The notes under the pieces were generated by a model. That model was given only the letters and a program-made list of their open reading frames with translations, was not told the origin of the DNA and did no database searches. This document shows positions 31,245 to 33,276 of a DNA stretch of 33,276 nucleotides, piece by piece. Positions within the stretch are counted from its first letter, which is position 1; every line of letters begins with the position of its first letter. The position numbers and the translations under genes were made by a program. Source of the DNA: Bauldia litoralis (GTDB lineage Bacteria; Pseudomonadota; Alphaproteobacteria; Rhizobiales; Kaistiaceae). The stretch lies in assembly GCA_945882315.1 (NCBI GenBank), contig CAMCWB010000043.1:1-33276 (forward strand), written 5' to 3'.

Positions 31245-32921
31245 ATGCCTAAAATGAAGGGCTATGAGGCCGTCACCAAGATGTTCGAGGGCTATGGCGT
31301 CAGCCATGTCTTCATGGTGCCCGCCGTTCTCCGCCGCACCATGGTCGAGCTCGGCGAGAAGACCGAGATCAAGCGCATCCATTGCCATGGCGAAAAGTCA
31401 GCCGTGTATATGGCCGACGGCTATGCGCGCGCCTCGGGCAAGCCGGGCATCTGCATGGCGCAGGTGATCGGCGCGCTCAACATCGCCGCGGGCCTCCGCG
31501 ATCCGTGGCTGGCGAAATCGCCGATCATCGCCTTCACTGGCGGCCGCGACGCCAAGACCAAGTTTCGCAAGGTCTACCAGGAGATCGACGACGTGCCGGC
31601 CTTCGAGCCGGTGACCAAGTTCAACGCCACGGTCGACGACGTGACGCGCTTTCCCGACATGATCCGCCAGGCCTTCCGCGCCGCCACGACCGGCTGCCCC
31701 GGCCCGGTGCATCTCCAGATCAAGGGCAATGAAGGCCAGCTCGATCTCGACGAGGCGGATCTCGATCCCTATGTCGAGACGCAGTTCGCGCAGGTTCCGG
31801 CCTTCCGTCCCTATCCGGACCCGACCGACCTGAAGAAGGCGCTCGACCTGCTGCAGGCGGCGGAACGGCCGATCTTCGTGGCGGGCGGCGGCGTGCGCGC
31901 GTCGGGCGCCGGCAAGGCGCTGGTGGCGCTCGCCGAGAAGCTCGGCATCCCGGTCGCGACCTCGCTGAACGGCAAGGACTCGATCCCCGGCAACCATCCG
32001 CTCTCGGTCGGCGTCGTCGGCACCTACTCGCGCGGCAGCGCCAACATCGCGGTCAAGGAAGCCGACCTCGTCTGCTACATCGGCAGCGAGACCGGCGGCA
32101 TGATCACGAATTTCTGGCAGTGCCCGCCGCTCGGCACCGAGATCATCCAGATCGACATCCTCGGCGAGAATATCGGGCGCAACTACCCGCTGAAGGTCGG
32201 CGTGCAGTCGGACGCCAAGATCGCGCTCGAGCAGATGGGCCAGATGGCCGACTCGTCGGCCGCCCGCAAGCGCAACGCCTGGGTCAGCCGCATCGGCGAG
32301 ATCAATGCCGGCTGGCGCAAGGAATTCGAGCCGGCGCTGAATTCCGAGCAGGTGCCGTCGCGTCCCGAGCGCATCGTCAACGAGCTGACCAAGCACATGC
32401 CGGGCGACGCGGTCGTCGTCGTCGACACCGGCCATGGCGGCATGTGGATGGGCGGCATGTTCGACCTGACCAATCCCGGCCAGAGCTACATGCGTTCGGC
32501 CGGCCATCTCGGCTGGGCCTTCCCGGCGGGCCTCGGCGCCAAGGCGGCGCAGCCCAACCGTCCGGTAATCACCTTCACCGGCGACGCCGGCTTCTGGTAT
32601 CACATCGGCGAGCTCGAGACGGCGGTGCGCTGGAAGCTGAACTCGATCACGGTGGTCAACAACAACCACTCCGGCAACCAGTCGAAGCGCGGCTTCGACC
32701 GGGCCTATGGCGGCAAGCAGCCGCCGCGCGGCCTGGAGCTGTGGACCTATCGCGAGACCAATTTCGCCCGCGTCGCGGAAGAGATCGGCGCGGTCGGCAT
32801 CCGCGTCGAGAAGCCCGGCGAGATCGGCAGCGCGATCGACAAGGCGCTCGCCGTCAAGGACCGTCCGGTGATCATCGACGTGACCACGGACATCGAGGCG
32901 ATGGCGCCGCTGGCGGTGTGA
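31245..32921 (+). CDS. thiamine pyrophosphate-dependent enzyme (acetolactate synthase-like)
   Basis: This 558-residue ThDP enzyme has the three standard domains: pyrimidine-binding (about residues 1-165, with catalytic Glu50 in CHGEKSAVYMADGYAR), central (about 190-320, FVAGGGVRASGAGKALVALA) and PP-binding (about 370-550). The PP domain contains the cofactor motif beginning GDAGFWYHIGELE at 446 and ending NNN at 472-474. The family performs C-C bond formation, decarboxylation or ring hydrolysis (acetolactate synthase, benzoylformate decarboxylase, IolD). No regulatory subunit is nearby, which argues against branched-chain biosynthesis. The ATG has AAGGA eight to ten bases upstream. It follows the cyclase-family gene across a palindromic repeat and ends at a strong terminator, so it is probably the last step encoded here. 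Confidence 0.93.
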   Translation: MPKMKGYEAVTKMFEGYGVSHVFMVPAVLRRTMVELGEKTEIKRIHCHGEKSAVYMADGYARASGKPGICMAQVIGALNIAAGLRDPWLAKSPIIAFTGGRDAKTKFRKVYQEIDDVPAFEPVTKFNATVDDVTRFPDMIRQAFRAATTGCPGPVHLQIKGNEGQLDLDEADLDPYVETQFAQVPAFRPYPDPTDLKKALDLLQAAERPIFVAGGGVRASGAGKALVALAEKLGIPVATSLNGKDSIPGNHPLSVGVVGTYSRGSANIAVKEADLVCYIGSETGGMITNFWQCPPLGTEIIQIDILGENIGRNYPLKVGVQSDAKIALEQMGQMADSSAARKRNAWVSRIGEINAGWRKEFEPALNSEQVPSRPERIVNELTKHMPGDAVVVVDTGHGGMWMGGMFDLTNPGQSYMRSAGHLGWAFPAGLGAKAAQPNRPVITFTGDAGFWYHIGELETAVRWKLNSITVVNNNHSGNQSKRGFDRAYGGKQPPRGLELWTYRETNFARVAEEIGAVGIRVEKPGEIGSAIDKALAVKDRPVIIDVTTDIEAMAPLAV

Positions 32922-32948
32922 TCTGCTGAGTCAGTGATGGAATAAGAG

Positions 32949-32978
32949 AGCCCGCCCGGGAGATCTGGGCGGGCTTTT
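32949..32978 (+). terminator. intrinsic terminator after the ThDP enzyme gene
   Basis: A 9-bp stem AGCCCGCCC/GGGCGGGCT with a nine-base loop is followed by TTTTGATTGG. It starts 27 bases after the stop codon and ends the plus-strand catabolic run. Confidence 0.8.
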
Positions 32979-33230
32979 GATTGGAATTTTCGTCGGCCGC
33001 AACGACCGAGGCTGTCCGGGGCTACACAATACTAGCGAGTACAGGCATTCTTCGGATGTACCTGAGCTGCATAAGGCGCGAGGCAAATACGTGGGCTCGA
33101 TGATCCATCTCGCCGTCGGTCGTCTTGAGAGGTGCCGTCGCGAAGTTGGTTGGAATTGAGGGTGGCGTAGTCTCCGGGTGCTTTAACCCGAACGAGTCCA
33201 GCGTTGACGCGCCGGACAGGAGACCACGCC
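32979..33230. other. intergenic region at the right edge, no gene recognised
   Basis: About 250 bases, slightly lower in G+C than the coding DNA. Short open frames occur on both strands but lack ribosome sites, family motifs or usual codon choice. The last part looks like a leader for the gene starting at 33231, and it could be the left end of an insertion element, but I could not define an inverted repeat. Confidence 0.4.
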
Positions 33231-33276
33231 ATGACGAGCACTACCACGAAGCCCGAAGCCGTTCAGCCTGATACCG
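33231..33276 (+). CDS. start of an uncharacterised gene cut by the window (possibly a transposase)
   Basis: An ATG eight bases after CAGGAG opens a frame reading MTSTTTKPEAVQPDT, then the window ends. A Thr-rich polar start of this style, and the leader before it, remind me of IS256-type transposase genes of Rhizobiales, but 15 residues are too few for a family call. Confidence 0.35.
   Translation, partial: MTSTTTKPEAVQPDT

Noticed and set aside
31245-32921. Reading the ThDP enzyme as IlvB/IlvI acetolactate synthase
   Set aside because: There is no adjacent regulatory subunit (IlvH/N) or IlvC, and the flanking genes are catabolic.

Overview
The window is G+C-rich, densely coded DNA. Its gene families (TRAP and BMP transport proteins, many Gfo/Idh and HIBADH-type dehydrogenases, CaiB and Gct-type CoA-transferases, a BKACE enzyme) and its C/G-rich palindromic intergenic repeats fit an alphaproteobacterium, probably of the order Hyphomicrobiales. 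That placement is an inference from gene content and style; no rRNA, tRNA or other phylogenetic marker is present. Nearly everything recognisable is uptake or catabolism of small organic compounds, arranged as short operons on both strands.

Region by region. (1) 100-4481, minus: a flavin reductase, an intradiol (catechol/hydroxyquinol-type) dioxygenase, a KduD-like short-chain dehydrogenase, a two-domain chromate transporter and a xylose-isomerase-like TIM-barrel protein. A lone xanthine-dehydrogenase-family molybdopterin subunit (4641-6971) diverges from them. (2) 7091-8167: a malate/lactate-type dehydrogenase, then a 54-residue small gene with its own promoter and terminator. (3) 8497-12199, minus: two tandem HIBADH-type dehydrogenases, a GntR/HutC regulator and an ACMSD-type amidohydrolase, with a GntR-like operator over the promoter. 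(4) 12490-13407: a TRAP solute-binding protein with no signal peptide and no permease, followed by a pair of terminators facing the next operon. (5) 13489-17182, minus: a Gfo/Idh dehydrogenase, a methylmalonyl-CoA-epimerase-like VOC protein, a CaiB-type CoA-transferase and a MenB/BadI-type crotonase with a lysine-rich tail. (6) 17538-20262, plus: a Gfo/Idh dehydrogenase with both subunits of a glutaconate-type CoA-transferase. Two identical 10-bp palindromes lie upstream.

(7) 20617-26902, plus: a BMP-family ABC importer (binding protein, double ATPase, two permeases) followed by a cytosine-deaminase-like amidohydrolase. The binding-protein gene has an in-frame amber stop near its end. (8) 26956-32921: two paralogous TetR regulators flank a divergent BKACE gene, followed by a 'putative cyclase' family hydrolase and a ThDP-dependent acetolactate-synthase-like enzyme. 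Regions 7 and 8 read as import of a nucleobase-like or other N-containing compound, hydrolytic opening, and C-C cleavage to CoA thioesters; the substrate cannot be named from sequence.

The intergenic spaces hold at least three families of palindromic mosaic repeats. One copy has been split by a 114-bp MITE-like element with 19-bp terminal inverted repeats and an ATA duplication, and the intact target is present elsewhere in the window. The right edge starts another gene, possibly a transposase. I found no tRNA, rRNA, CRISPR array or recognisable riboswitch.
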